From contig CM077646.1 in the NCBI GenBank assembly GCA_039707465.1, positions 79,136,715 through 79,200,714 on the forward strand: a DNA stretch of 64,000 bases, written 5' to 3'. Each line of letters begins with the position of its first letter. The first letter of the stretch is position 1. Below the pieces are notes generated by a model. That model was given only the letters and a program-made list of their open reading frames with translations. It did not search any database and was not told the DNA's origin. A program made the position numbers and the translations under genes. Shown piece by piece: positions 22,880 to 34,812 of this stretch. Source of the DNA: Rhabdophis nuchalis (Eukaryota > Chordata > Lepidosauria > Squamata > Natricidae).

Positions 22880-23540
22880 TTGAAAAAACTAGCAATGTTA
22901 CCATTACTGCTCTCCAAACCTTATTACTGGAATTACAGTATTAAAGAATCTTGTGATTGCTTATGCTTTATGCACCTCTATGCCATACATAGGGCCCCTC
23001 TTGAAGACCATTTGAGACCTGCATCGGGTCCAGAGTGCACAGCCAGTTCGATTGCACCTTATATTAAACCCAGCTCTATAAGCTGCACTACCTCTTAATG
23101 TACTTCAGGGTGGAATTAAAGGTGCTGGTTGTCAAATATAAAGATCACCCCTTTCCAATTGTTTTCATTTGTCCCACTAAGTTCATCAGAAGGGGCAGAC
23201 CTGAAGGTCTTTTCAATTAATGTCATCTTTCGGGACATTGAAAGTATGTCTTTCTATCACAGTTCCTGCCAACGCCTGGAAGTCTATTACACACACACAC
23301 ACGCCAGGTTGGCCAAGACTTCATAAAATGCTGAAGACCTGAATGTGTTCAAGTTCCTGGGGGTTGGAAAGTTAGATGGCTTGTTGACAGATTTCTGTTT
23401 ATTGTTTTATTAGGTTTTTTCTAAGTGATTTGTTTTAGTCTATGCTTTTTTTAAAAAAATGTTTTGATAAGGGTTTTTTTAGCCATGCAATGTAGCATTT
23501 TTGAGAGGAGCAGCCATATAAATTGATTAATTTAATAATG
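22880..23540 (+). mobile_element. Old L2/CR1-clade LINE 3' fragment
   Basis: A degraded C-terminal ORF2 sequence (for example the DHLRPASGPE-like stretch at about 23004-23035) is followed by a 3' UTR and a decayed tail GAGGAGCAGCCATATAAATT near 23508. Several frame breaks. An (AC)n tract lies at 23291-23303. Confidence 0.45.
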
Positions 23541-23966
23541 TTTCCATGTGGTTAGCTGAGAGTAAGATTTGCAGTGATTTAAAATGCAAAACATTATTTA
23601 ATTTGAACAGTTCAGTTCGGTAGAACAGTAGAATTGCAAGGGTAGAACTAAATGCACAGTTACTCTTATGTTACTTATCGCAATACAAAGCAGTCTTTGT
23701 ACAAGTAATACACAATTCTTAGTTTCAATTTTATGTCTTTTGGCCAAGTGCTCTCTGGTTCATCAAGATGCTGTACACTTCATCCACAGAACAATGTAAT
23801 AATTTAAAATTTGCAGCTGGAAGTTAATCTCGTACAAAATACCAGTATAAATGTAAAAAAATGCTAAAAATTGCTTGCTTCCTCTTATAATTTAGCCATG
23901 ATCTTATAATCTATAAATTTAATTTTCCCTATAGAAAGTGATTCTATTGTAGTTTCTTAATATCTA

Positions 23967-24448
23967 CCGTATTTTTCGGAGTATAAGACGCACCTTTTTT
24001 CCTCTAAAAAGGGGCTGAAAATCTGGGTGTGTCTTATACATCGAATACAGCATTTCTTTGCCTCCTGAAACCCCGCCCCTTCACCAAATTGGCCACGCAC
24101 ATACCCTTATGGAGGTTTCCAGAGAGCTCCTGGGGGCTGGGCCCCCCAGAAATGAGCAAAAAACAGGGTGTTTTTGCCCCAGCCCCCAGCAGCACTCTAT
24201 AAGCCTCCATAAGGCTATGCATGCTATTTTTTGACCAAGAAATGGCCTGTTTTCATGAAAAAAAGGGGCTGTTTTTCCTCGTTTTGGGCCCCCCCCCCAC
24301 CGCCTAGGAGCATTCTGCAAGCACTCTCCCTACTTACCTACCTACTGTATTTCTCTCCCTCCCTCCCTCCCTATCCCTTTAGCTACCTACCTACCTAACT
24401 ACACACTCTGTCTCCCTACCTACCTACCTACTGTATTTCTCTCTCTCT

Positions 24449-24539
<91 letters not shown>

Positions 24540-24683
24540 TACCTACCTACCTACCCCCTCTCTCTCCCTACCTATCTACTGTATTTCTCTCTTTCTCTCC
24601 CTCTACCTACCTACCTACTTTTTTTAAAAAAAAATTGCCTCTTCAAAACCTGGGTGCGTCTTATACTCCGAAAAATACCAGTT
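23967..24683. mobile_element. TA-flanked MITE, copy D (sister of copy A)
   Basis: Left end TA | CCGTATTTTTCGGAGTATAA then GACGCACC; right end GGTGCGTCTTATACTCCGAA then AAATACC. The interior is homologous to copy A: CCCCGCCCCTTCACCAAA, CCTCCATAAGGCTATGCATG, a CTAC/CTCT microsatellite (24320-24620, here with a long pure (CT)n), and TTAAAAAAAAATTGCCTCTT. Confidence 0.88.
24430..24540. repeat. (CT)n microsatellite inside MITE copy D
   Basis: A near-pure CT run of about 90 bases (about 24446-24534), flanked by CTAC repeats. It is an expansion of a block that is shorter at the homologous place in copy A. Confidence 0.95.
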
Positions 24684-24929
24684 ATCGAATTTTTACTTAA
24701 ATAAATAAACTAAGTCATTACTTGCCTCCTGTGACTAAACCAGTCAGTTTATGGAAGTACCTCAGTAACATATTAACTTTTGTTATAGTTCATAAATGGT
24801 CACAAATTCACATAATTTCCATGGTTTGCTTATGACTGAAGATTCTAAGATCTAAAATCTTGCAATCTGGACTTTAAAAAGGCTGCATTTACAATTTTAA
24901 ATTTAAATTAGTTTGCTTCCAAATACAGT

Positions 24930-25715
24930 TCATGGTGTTGGTAATCAAATTTAAAGCCCTTCATGCATGGGTCCAGGGAACTTGACATTTCATCCTACTA
25001 GAATTGGCCCATCTCACCTATGCCAGCAGAAGAGGCATGCTGCGAGCCAGAGTATTCCAATTGGTGTAGTTCAGGAGAAGAACTTTCTCTGCCATCGTGC
25101 CTATCCTTTGGATCATTTTGTCCCCCAACCAGTGGTGGGTTGCAGGCGGTACGCCTCGGTATGGGCGTACTGGACCCTGCCCGGAGCACAGGATACCGTT
25201 CCGGTATGATGTCCAGAGGGCCCACCCACCCGAGCTCCTTACCGGTCTTTTAAGTCTTCGGTGCTCATGCGCCTGCGCAGCTTGAGCGTCATGGGGCTCA
25301 CAGAAGCGCTAAGACGCATGCACATGCTATGTGTGTGTGCTGCGTGCATCCATGTGGATGACGCCAGGCCCGTTCCAACCATACCAGTTGGAATGGGATC
25401 CGAAACCCACCACTGCCCCCAACCCAAAGTGGGGTAGTTTCCAAGCCTTCTAACTTTCCTCAAGAGCTTGAAGGCCTGGCTCTGCCAGTTGATTTACAGC
25501 TCTAATGGAGTGGTACATTGGGGTAGTTTATAGACTAACAACATTCCACACTATTATCTCATACTTCCTCCCTCCCTAGCGTTTAACTAGGTTAATTATC
25601 AGGATGTTTATAGTATTTATATAGGTTTTCTACAGTTTAATTTTAATATTGTAAACTGTCCAAAGTTATAGTAAGATGGGTGGCTAATACATTTTACAAA
25701 TAAATAAATACAACA
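24930..25715 (+). mobile_element. Old L2/CR1-clade LINE 3' end, split by a hAT MITE
   Basis: Upstream of the hAT insertion the degraded frame reads like LVIKFKALHAW...LRARVFQL, matching the VLVLIFKALHG region of the full LINE. Downstream it continues through the C-terminus and a tail TGTCCAAAGTTATAGTAAGA then TGGGTGGCTAATACATTTTA ending in ATAAATAAATA. Confidence 0.6.
25130..25415. mobile_element. hAT-type MITE with exact 8-bp target-site duplication
   Basis: 286 bp, terminal inverted repeats CAGTGGTGGGTT / AACCCACCACTG (12 bp perfect), flanked by CCCCCAAC at 25122-25129 and 25416-25423. No ORF of interest. It sits inside an older LINE fragment. A second family member is at 51825. Confidence 0.93.
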
Positions 25716-26289
25716 GCTTTGTAACATGCAGTCAAAAAATGAGAAGTAGAGCTGTTTTATTAAGGAAAACCAACTTCTTATTTAATGTAACTTCCTGGAT
25801 GAAATGCTTCATCATAAAGTTTATCTATCTAATGTGGCGAACATAGAAGCAAAGTGCTGTTTTCTTTAAAAATTGCTGTGTGACTCATCACATTCTTATA
25901 TAGCAACTTTCAACATGTGAAGGCATGACTACTCAAACACAGGTTTTAAGTCTTGAATGTGTAGAATAGTAATCATTGCTTGTTGCTGAATATAACCACT
26001 AGTAGGTGATTTGGGGTCCTTTCTCCTTACATAAGGCAAGATTCTGATTATCATATGTTGGCAACTATAATTACTAACAGGAATTTTTCCCCCTCTGGGC
26101 ATTAAACTTTATGCTGGAGCAGCTGAATAGTTTCATAGCCACACTAAGCTGTTTAAAATGCAATCTTACAGTAGGCTATTTTCTACAGAGAATTCTTTTC
26201 TTAAGGGTGAATAGCGGTTGCCTTGCCACCCAGTTTTCTAAATGGGTTCTAATGTTCTCTTTGCTTTTCAGGTAAGATTTTTCTCTTAG

Positions 26290-26329
26290 TTTTCTCTCCC
26301 TCTTCCTCCCTCCCTCCCTCCCTCCCTCC

Positions 26330-26370
<41 letters not shown>
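26290..26370. repeat. (TCCC)n and (AC)n microsatellites
   Basis: CCCT repeats (about 26302-26332) run into an ACACAC tract (about 26334-26368). Confidence 0.95.
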
Positions 26371-26661
26371 CACTGGAATTATAGATGTTCTAAAGATCAT
26401 TTTAATTTAGTTAATTAAAATAATTGTACATTCTGATTTTCAACACAATAAAATTGGTAGTCCAATGTTAATATTTCTTTTTTTAAAGATTTGAGTTATT
26501 TTCATAAGTTTTGTACACTTCTGAGGCATGTGCATGAGGCAATGAATAAGGATTAGAATTGAAAAGATTACGTTTCTGAAGCATATCTGACTAGTTGAAA
26601 TAAATTTAAATTATTCTTTAAATATGTTTTCCAATATTTTATCAGGTATTAAGTAAATAAG

Positions 26662-27255
26662 CACAATACAGGTTTTCCTCAATTTATAATCACAGTAGGA
26701 TTGGAATTTCTGTAATAAGTCAATGCAGTCACAAAGCAAGTTTTCATGGTAATTAAATGAATCAGTCAGTTGTTAAGTATAATAGTATGCCTACCTGGAC
26801 AACAATGGATGGCAGTTTGGGCAATATAGATTTTCCCAGAGAAAGGTCCAGTTTAAGGAGACTGTGCAGTCCCAAAATAGATGAAGAAGGGGATAAAGAA
26901 CTTCAAGGCAACCCTAGAATTTCTCAGGCTATATCTAGTAGATTTGAAGGTTATAGCTTTAGTTTGGCAATATTCTGTCCATTAGGTATAAGCAAATAAA
27001 GGTTAAACTTGACTGGATTTTGCTGTGTTCCTTTTAGCTTTAGGTCTGACATTAAGTGAACTACATAGTCATTAAGCAAATCTGGCCTCCTGAATTGACT
27101 TTGCTTGTTGGAAACCAGCTGGGAAGATTGCAAATCATCATCACATGAATGCAAGATGTTCCATCCATTGTAAATGTGAATGGCGACCATATTACAAAAT
27201 TACAATCACCTGACCATGGGGGTGGTATAACAATCATAAATCTAAGATATCTGGA
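26662..27255. mobile_element. DNA-type repeat with imperfect inverted ends
   Basis: The left end CAGGTTTTCCTCAATTTATA then ATCACAG and the right-end motif ATAACAATCATAAATCTAAGA are imperfect inverse complements. The left part (GGATTGGAATTTCTG) resembles the left part of the element at 40541. No transposase frame seen. Confidence 0.4.
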
Positions 27256-28590
27256 GGTCATTGGTATAGAAAAAAATGTAGCATTGATGTATATTTCATT
27301 TGTCCATCAATCAATAAATATATATTTCTAATACATAATTGGAGAATACTGTTGCAGAGTTTTCTCTCAAAACTTAAAATAGCATCTACAATTATGTTTA
27401 TTAATTATGTGTTTTAAATAAACTTTAACTATTCTTATGCCACATTTCTATGTTCTAATGGGGCCCCCACAGACAATTCAAATAACAATTGTTTAAGACC
27501 AAATTACTAAAATTAAGAATTTTAGTGATAAATAAATGGCGTTTTCTTCTTTTTATATCCCTGTAATGCCTTTTTATCAGGGTGGAGTCAGAGTGGACTA
27601 AATGGAGCTGAGCATTTACTTGTCGGATGTCCTTCTTGACACCTATGTGGAGTTCGCAGCAGATATTTTCCCTTTGTGCCTTGATAGAGTGAATTCTCCA
27701 AATACTTTTTAAAATTTCATTAAGTCCTTCACTTATTTGTGCTATTTTAGCCACTGCCCATGCAGTAATTTAGTGAAGAAGAGAGCACATAATGTTTGAG
27801 CAGAGCAACCATGCAACTACAATTTAATAAAATTGCATGGATATTTGCACTCACAAAACTGTGATCAGGTTGTTCATATGTTAGCTGGAATTTGTTTCAG
27901 AATCCTAGTTTATATGGAAATTAACACAAAACAGGGGTCCCTGAATAGGCTGCTTCAGGTGAATATGTAGCAGCCAGGATCAAGATTGACAATTCAGACC
28001 AGTTATTAGAAAACCTACATGGTAATGTATATATTTCCAAAATTATAGTAATTCTGGAAACAGAATTTTCTGCAGGTGTTGAAGTGAAGTCATGTAAAGC
28101 AAATGCTACTGATATGGTTTGTGATAAAATCTAGTATCTCTGATCTATTTGAGAATCATCATTTGCAAATATTGTAAAAAAAATTTGGGTAACTTCTCAA
28201 AGTGACTTATAAAAACAATTTGTATTGCATTTTAACAGCAGATTGAAAACGAGTTCATTCATTCATTCCCTTTGGCTTCAAGAGTGCCCTCTTGTGGTTT
28301 TATATAACTAAAGTAGCATGTGTGCAAGACATTTTCTAACAACTCTGTTCAGTTAATGGCTACAACCTCTGTAAATAAAAAATAGGACTGAAATAAATAC
28401 CAAGACAGCTAAAATAGGGTCTGATATGCAAATAGATATAACTTGCATGTTTTCAAATCATGAGAAAAGGAGGTGGATGAGAAATCAATGAACGTAGAAA
28501 GAATACAAAGCCAAGAATAAATATATTTCTTCAGTAATAGAAGTATGTTGAAAAAGTGTTAATTCAATACAGAGTTTAGTAGGTTCGGAA
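27256..28590. other. Intronic sequence, no feature recognised
   Basis: AT-rich. A 99-codon minus-strand open stretch (27455-27754) has no known motif and no support as a gene. Confidence 0.5.
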
Positions 28591-28599
28591 TAGATTTCT

Positions 28600-31500
28600 G
28601 TGTTTGCCTCTGCCTCTCCCTGCCATTGAGAGGGTGGCAGGGAGAGGCAGATCCGATGGGAGACAAGTTCTTTCCTCCCGGTTGGGGGCACGAGGCCGAT
28701 GGTTACAAACGGTCAAGTGCCACAACAGGCTAGGTGGTCAGGGAGTACAGAGCCAGGGCCTACGGCTGATGTTCTGCAATGCCAGGTCCGTGGTCAACAA
28801 AGCCCCCCTCATCCATGACCTTGTGTCAGAGGGGGAGCCGGACCTGGTAGGAATTGCGGAGACCTGGTTGGGCCACGAGGGAGGACTCCCCCTCGTTGAA
28901 ATGTGCCCACCAGGTTACCGCGCTTTTCATCAGCCTCGGGCCCTAGGCAGGGGTGGTGGGGTAGCGGTTATTATTAGGGAAGGTCTAGAGCCGAGAGAGA
29001 GACCATTGTGCCACAGACTACCGGTTGTGAGTCCCTCTGCGTGAAGTGGGGCCTAGGGAGGCAGTTGGGCTTGCTAGTTGTATACCTGGCCCCCCGCTAT
29101 GTAACAGCAGCCCTGCCCGAGCTCCTCGAGGTGATCGCTACGATGGCAGTTGAGACCTCCAGACTTTTAGTCATGGGGGACTTTAATCTGCCATCGGCGG
29201 GCGAATCATCCGGGGTAGCTCGGGAGTTCATGGCTTCCATGACGGCCATGGACCTGACCCAACTAATTCAAGGCCCCACTCACGAGGGTGGACATACATC
29301 GGATCTCATCTTTGTCTCAGGCCAATGGAAGAGTGATCTGGGTATAGTCATCACGCCCTTGTCATGGACAGACCACTCACTTCTCCGGCTCGACTTTCCA
29401 ACCGCTGCCCCTCACCGCGGGGAGGCGGAACCTGAGTCACCTATTTGGTTCCGCCCCAGGCGCCTGATGGACCCTGATGGGTTCCAGCCGGCGCTTGGGC
29501 CACTTCCTGTACCCCTGACCCGCGCCCCGATGGAGGACCTCGTGGCCGCATGGAATATTGCGACCACGGGAGCCTTGGATCGGGTCGCGCCCTTGCGGCC
29601 TCTCTTGCGGCGCCGAAACACCCTGGCTCCTTGGTTCACCGAGGAGCTGAGGGTGATGAAACGCCACAAGAGATGCCTAGAGAGAAGATGGAGGGCTACC
29701 CGTTCTGAATCTGACCGGACACAGGTAAGAGCCCATTTACGGACTTACATTGTGGCGCTGAGAGTGGCCAAACGTCATCATTGTGCCACTCTCATAGCAT
29801 CCGCAGAAAACCGCCCTGCCGCCCTGTTTAGGGTGACCCGCTCCCTCCTTCAACAGAGGGTGCGGGAAGCCCCGCTACAGGGTAGAGCAGAGGAATTTGT
29901 GATTTTTCTGCAGGAGAAAATCGCTCAGATACAGAATGAGTTAGCCTCCATTGATGGCCCAGTGGGATGCCACGAGACAGATCTTGTTTGGGAGGAGTTT
30001 GACTCCGTTACTTCCGAGGATATGGACAGGTTACGTGGGCGACTGCGAGCCACCACATGTTTATTGGACCCGTGTCCCTCCTGGCTTGTACTGGCATCCT
30101 GGGAGGTGACACGAGGCTGGCTCCAAGAGGTTGTCAACGCATCCTTAAGTGAGGGTGCCTTACCTGCTTCCCTAAAAGAGGCCATGGTGAGGCCCCTCCT
30201 TAAGAAGCCCTCTTTGGATCCAGCTTTATTAACCAACTATTGTCCAGTCTCCAACCTTCCCTTTTTGGCGAAGGTTGTTGAGAGTGTGGTGGCACAACAG
30301 TTTCCCCATCACCTGGAGGAAGTTGATTATCTAGACCCGCGCCAGTCCGGCTTTCGGCCCGGGCATAGCACCGAGACGGCATTGGTCGCGTTGGTCGATG
30401 ATCTCTGGAGGGCCAGAGATGGGGGTTGCTCCTCCATCCTGGTCCTATTAGACCTCTCGGCGGCTTTCGATACCATCGACCATGGTATCCTATTGCATCG
30501 GCTGGAGGGGTTGGGGGTGGGAGGCACCGTTTTACGGTGGTTCTCCTCCTACCTCTCTGGCCGATCGCAATTTGTGTTGGCAGGAGAGCAGAGGTCGACC
30601 TCGAGACCCCTCACATGTGGGGTTCCTCAGGGGTCGGTCCTCTCGCCTCTCCTGTTCAACACATATATGAAGCCGCTGGGTGAGATCATCCGTGGCTTTG
30701 GGGTAGAGTACCATCTCTACGCTGATGATACTCAGCTGTATATATCTACCCCAAGCCACCCCAACGATGCCGTAGCGGTGATGTGCCAGTGCCTGGAAGC
30801 CGTACGGATCTGGATGGGAAGTAACGGACTCAGACTCAACCCGACCAAGACCGAGTGGCTGTGGTTTCCGGCTGCCCGATTCAACCAGCTGACTCCATCG
30901 CTGGCCATAGGGGGCGAACATCTTGCCCCTGTGGATGGGGCGCGCAACTTGGGTGTCCTCCTGGATGCCCGGCTGTCCATGGAAGATCAAGTGACAGCCG
31001 TGGCCAGGAGGGCGTTTTACCAGGTTCGCCTGGTTCGCCAGTTGCGCCCCCTATTGGATCGGGACGCCCTTCGCACAGTCACTCATGCTCTCGTGACATC
31101 CCGACTGGACTATTGTAACTCTCTCTACATGGGGCTCCCCTTGAGGTGCACCCGAAGACTTCAGCTGGTCCAGAATGCAGCCGCGCGAGCAATAATGGGT
31201 ACCGCAAGGTATACCCATGTAACACCACTCTTGCGCGAGCTGCACTGGCTACCTGTCGTCTTTCGGGTGCGCTTCAAGGTGTTAGTTCTCATCTTTAAAG
31301 CGCTCCATGGCTCGGGACCTAGCTATCTGCGGGATCGGATTCTGCCCCATACATCTTCCCGGCCGATTCGCTCCCACAGAGAGGGACTTCTCCGGGTGCC
31401 GTCCACTAGACTTTGTCAGCGGGCGACGCCCAGGGGAAGGGCCTTCTCTGTGGCGGGCCCAGCCCTCTGGAACGACCTTCCCCCCGACATTAGAACAACT

Positions 31501-31757
31501 ACGGACCTCCGCTCCTTCCGTCAGAAATTAAAAACTCACTTTTTCTGCTTGGCCGGCCTAGGTTAGTCTCTACCTCAGGGGTTAGGGAATGTTAATTTTA
31601 AAATGGGGATTTTAGTACAGGGACAGTTGATTTAATTTGTTTTTATTGTATTTATTTATGTATATATTTTATGCTGTTTTAATTTTCCCTGTGCACCGCT
31701 CCGAGTCCCCCTGGGGAGAGGACGCGGTATAGAAAAATAAATCTATCTATCTATCTA
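28600..31757 (+). mobile_element. Nearly full-length L2/CR1-clade non-LTR retrotransposon
   Basis: About 3.15 kb containing an endonuclease-reverse transcriptase frame and a 3' UTR with TGCACCGCTCCGAGTCCCCC then TGGGGAGAGGACGCGGTATA, ending in an (ATCT)n microsatellite. The 5' end is placed near 28600 where the open frame begins; no target-site duplication is evident. It is in the same orientation as FAM120A. Confidence 0.9.
28604..31566 (+). pseudogene. LINE ORF2 (endonuclease + reverse transcriptase), one frameshift
   Basis: The frame runs from about 28604 to 29044 and, after a shift near 29010-29040, from about 29008 to the TAG at 31564. The apurinic-type endonuclease shows NARSVVNK, AETWLGH, GGGVAVI, MGDFNLP (about 29176-29195), TSDLIF and WTDHSLLRLDF. 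The reverse transcriptase shows the LDLSAAFDTIDH block (about 30451-30483), [15 protein letters not shown] and YADDTQLY (30718-30741), so the catalytic Asp residues are present. The C-terminal domain ends WNDLPPDIRTTTDLRSFRQK. No ORF1 was seen. One indel and no other stop imply a fairly recent insertion. Confidence 0.88.
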
Positions 31758-31934
31758 ACTGTGAAAATGGCGGAAATAATAGCTGCTTAAGATGTTACCT
31801 TGAGGGAGGACTATCTGAAGACTGTTACAACATATTAAAATACATAGAAGGAATAAATGGAAATGCCAATAATTCCATATGTATGGAAGTATAAGTCTCC
31901 TACAAGAAATATTATATTTCATGAGGTAAAACTA

Positions 31935-32411
31935 CCATATTTTTCGGACTATAAGACACACCAGAGTATTAGACGCACCAATATTTTGAAGAGGTAAATT
32001 AAAAAAAACATTTTTGCACTCTGCTGGCCTCCCAAACCCTTTGCATGCCTTGTTCATGTGAAAAACTGCAAAGTGCTCAGGGGGGGGGGGAGGCAAAAAT
32101 GAGCAAAAAACAGGCCGCTTTTTGCAAAAACAGCGCCCCCCCTTCCCCCCCCCTAAAAACAGGTCACGCATAGGCTTTGGGAGGCTTGTAGAGTGCTCAT
32201 TGGGGTTGGGGGGAAACGAGCAAAAAACGTTTTTCGCTCGTTTTTGCCGTACCCAGCCCCCAGGAACACTAAACTCTCTACATGTCCATTTTTGCAAAGG
32301 GGGTGGGATTTCAGGAGGCCAAAAATGCTGTATTCAATGTATATTATGCCCCTGTATTGTTAACCTCTTTTTTGGAAGAAAAAGTTGTGTCTTATACTCT
32401 GAAAAATACGG
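31935..32411. mobile_element. TA-flanked MITE, copy E
   Basis: TA | CCATATTTTTCGGACTATAA at the left; the right end, complemented, is CCGTATTTTTCAGAGTATAA, then TA. The interior contains AGCAAAAAACAGGCCGCTTTTTGC-type foldback motifs and poly-G/C runs like copies A and D, partly in inverse order. Confidence 0.83.
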
Positions 32412-32413
32412 TA

Positions 32414-33040
32414 TATTGTATGTAGTGTTGAGTTTCCCTTATCTCGTAGGAAGAAATGATATTTCTTAATTAAATACTCAAAATTATCTGACTGATAGCA
32501 TTCTATGAAGGCTGTACAGTACACCGGCATCTTTTTTGCATAATGCAACAGCTGATTTATTATTTTTGGAAGGCATATTGACTCTTTTGTACTGAACGCT
32601 TGCCTCTACTGTTGTACAGGATACCTCTGTATTCCTGTAATGTCTTCTCTAACACTATGCTATTAATGTCTTGTCTCTAACTTTCCTTTGCTTAAAAAAA
32701 ACCCTATCACTGTTCAGTTTGTTGTGTCGTACATTTGTTTTTATTAATTCTAAATATAATCCTTTTCACTGCAATTTATATCATGATGCAGATGATAGCT
32801 ATTTCCAGCATGCTGCTGAAGTAGTCATGCAATAATATTTTGATACCTTGTGTATAAAATTTCTCTTAAAGACTTTCAAAAATGCAGTTATAGACTATAT
32901 TAGCACTAAGACTATACAATTTGTACTCGAGGGAGGCATATAAATATATTACAGATCATGCTAACTTTAAGCAGTAACAAATGCTTTAATAAAGAATCAT
33001 TTGTATTAATCTAGGTCAGTTTAGGAATGTTAACTTGATC
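32414..33040. other. Intronic AT-rich sequence, no feature recognised
   Basis: No repeat family, RNA or coding signal recognised. Confidence 0.55.
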
Positions 33041-33044
33041 ACAA

Positions 33045-33250
33045 TAAACATATTTATTGATGTATTTGTATCATGCCTTTTTAATTTTTCCAAATAAGTC
33101 AAGATGGCAAACATTTCCAACACACCTTCCTCCTATTTTCCCCACAACAATAACCCTGTGAGGTGACTGGACTGAGATAGACTGACTGGCCCATGATCAC
33201 CCAGTTGGCTTTCATGACATAAGCATTGGCTTTAGAAGGAAATAATCTAA
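33045..33250 (-). mobile_element. tRNA-derived SINE body with LINE-type tail, decayed
   Basis: Minus strand: GTCATGAAAGCCAACTGGGT, GATCATGGGCCAGTCAGTCT, CACCTCACAGGGTTATTGTT, then a tail GGCATGATACAAATACATCA. It is the same body as at 20008-20306. The head is not clearly preserved. Confidence 0.5.
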
Positions 33251-33399
33251 ATGCCTCTGAATACTAAACAAAATTAATTTGCCTTGTATAAATCATACCA
33301 TTAAGCTATAGTTTTTCAAGGTCTTAATCAATTGAAAATTGAACGTTTTCCATTCCTTTTCCATTGAAAGAATGAATCACTGGATATGAGCAACCATAT

Positions 33400-33860
33400 A
33401 AGACTGTTGTTGAACTTGTTCATCTGGTATAGAAGGCAGCAGTCCATGTTATAATGGGTGTAAGTTGTTTGAAGCACATTATTTTACTGATTAGAATAAT
33501 GGCTGTCAAGATCTTACATTAATTCCAGAGTCTAAGCTTGTTATTTAGAATTCTCCGTTGCTTTGGATCTATCATATAGTCTGCCTCATTTCGATGCCAT
33601 GTAACAATTTATACTATTAACTTAAGCTCTCCCCTCACTGTATCATCCCTGTGCAGAATCCATATGACAGGAATTGTAGAAAGAGTCATTCTTGGTGGCT
33701 GGCTGCTCAACTAGTTACAGAATTTTCTTCCCTTGGAGACTTACTAAAGTACATGGACCTTTCGGAAGCATTGTAAGATGTTTTCATTTGGTCTGGCTTC
33801 TAGTGACTGGGCCTAAGACATTAATAGGGTTATTAAAACTTATATTAAACTTACATTTAA
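33400..33860 (+). mobile_element. Old LINE (L2/CR1-clade) 3' coding remnant
   Basis: Multiple frames resemble a decayed LINE C-terminus (a VQNAA-like start at about 33435-33455 and a W-N-LP-like region near 33700-33780). Too degraded for subfamily assignment. Confidence 0.3.
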
Positions 33861-34812
33861 AAAATTTCAATGTAAAAGTAATATTGCTGTGAATCTCATA
33901 CTGGGTAAAACACTCACTTTTCAATTTTCTGTGTCTTAAAATCTGATTTGGGACATACTTCAAGCACGCAAGACTTGCATTTAAGGGCACAGAAATATAA
34001 TGCTTGAGAAGTCTACAAAAAGATTTAATTGCACTCCTAAATTTAATATGCTTCTTTTGAAATTGGGTAAAATGTTTTCTAGGAAGAAAAATGACAATTG
34101 GCAATAGGAATAATCTATTAAAGCTGTACCTTGGAAAACCAGAAGGATTGCCTTTTTTATTTAATTATAAATTTATTGGTCATTTAGCAACTTAAAGGGG
34201 ACAACTTAAAAGACAGTTTGGATTCAAAATACCAATTATATTTGTATATATAAATTACATCTTTTGCGAAAGCTAAGTATAATGGTTGCTTTTTCTGATC
34301 AATTCCCCACAGTTTAATAAAATTATCATATAAGCATTGGAGTTATTAGGTTAAAATTGTGAATTATAGCGCTGGCTCCCCCCCCCCTTTCCATATTTTT
34401 GCAGCCATTACTATAAAAGACTATTATTAGCATACAAATAAGATTTATTGTTAGGTAAAATAATATACAGCTGAAAGAAAACAGTAATAATTTCAAGTTT
34501 GGGATTATCAGATGAGTGTGTGTGTGTGTGTGGTGTGTGTGTTTCTGTTTGTGATTACTTATTCTGGCACAGTGGTCTGTGAGTTTGCTTTAAAAAAATA
34601 ATACAATCCTATAAATGTCTGCTCATTAAGTTCGGTGAAACCTTTTACTCTAACTGGTAACTGTATAGGAATGCAACCTTACAGTTTTACTTTTTCCTGT
34701 TTTTGAATAATAAAAAGTATGGAATCAATAATTTTTTATAAAATGTGCAGTGTGTGTCCTTATTCATATGTCACATCACTGTGTTTTAAATATCTCGATG
34801 CATTATACTTAA

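Noticed and set aside
24320..24620. A CRISPR-like or minisatellite array
   Set aside because: The CTAC/CT blocks are simple microsatellites inside a MITE. There are no regular unique spacers, and the context is vertebrate.
27455..27754. 99-codon minus-strand open stretch as a small gene
   Set aside because: It has no ATG at its start, no known motif and no splice context. Chance in AT-rich intron is more likely.
29412..31245. Several minus-strand and alternative-frame ORFs inside the LINE
   Set aside because: They are shadows of the GC-rich LINE reading frame with no motifs of their own.
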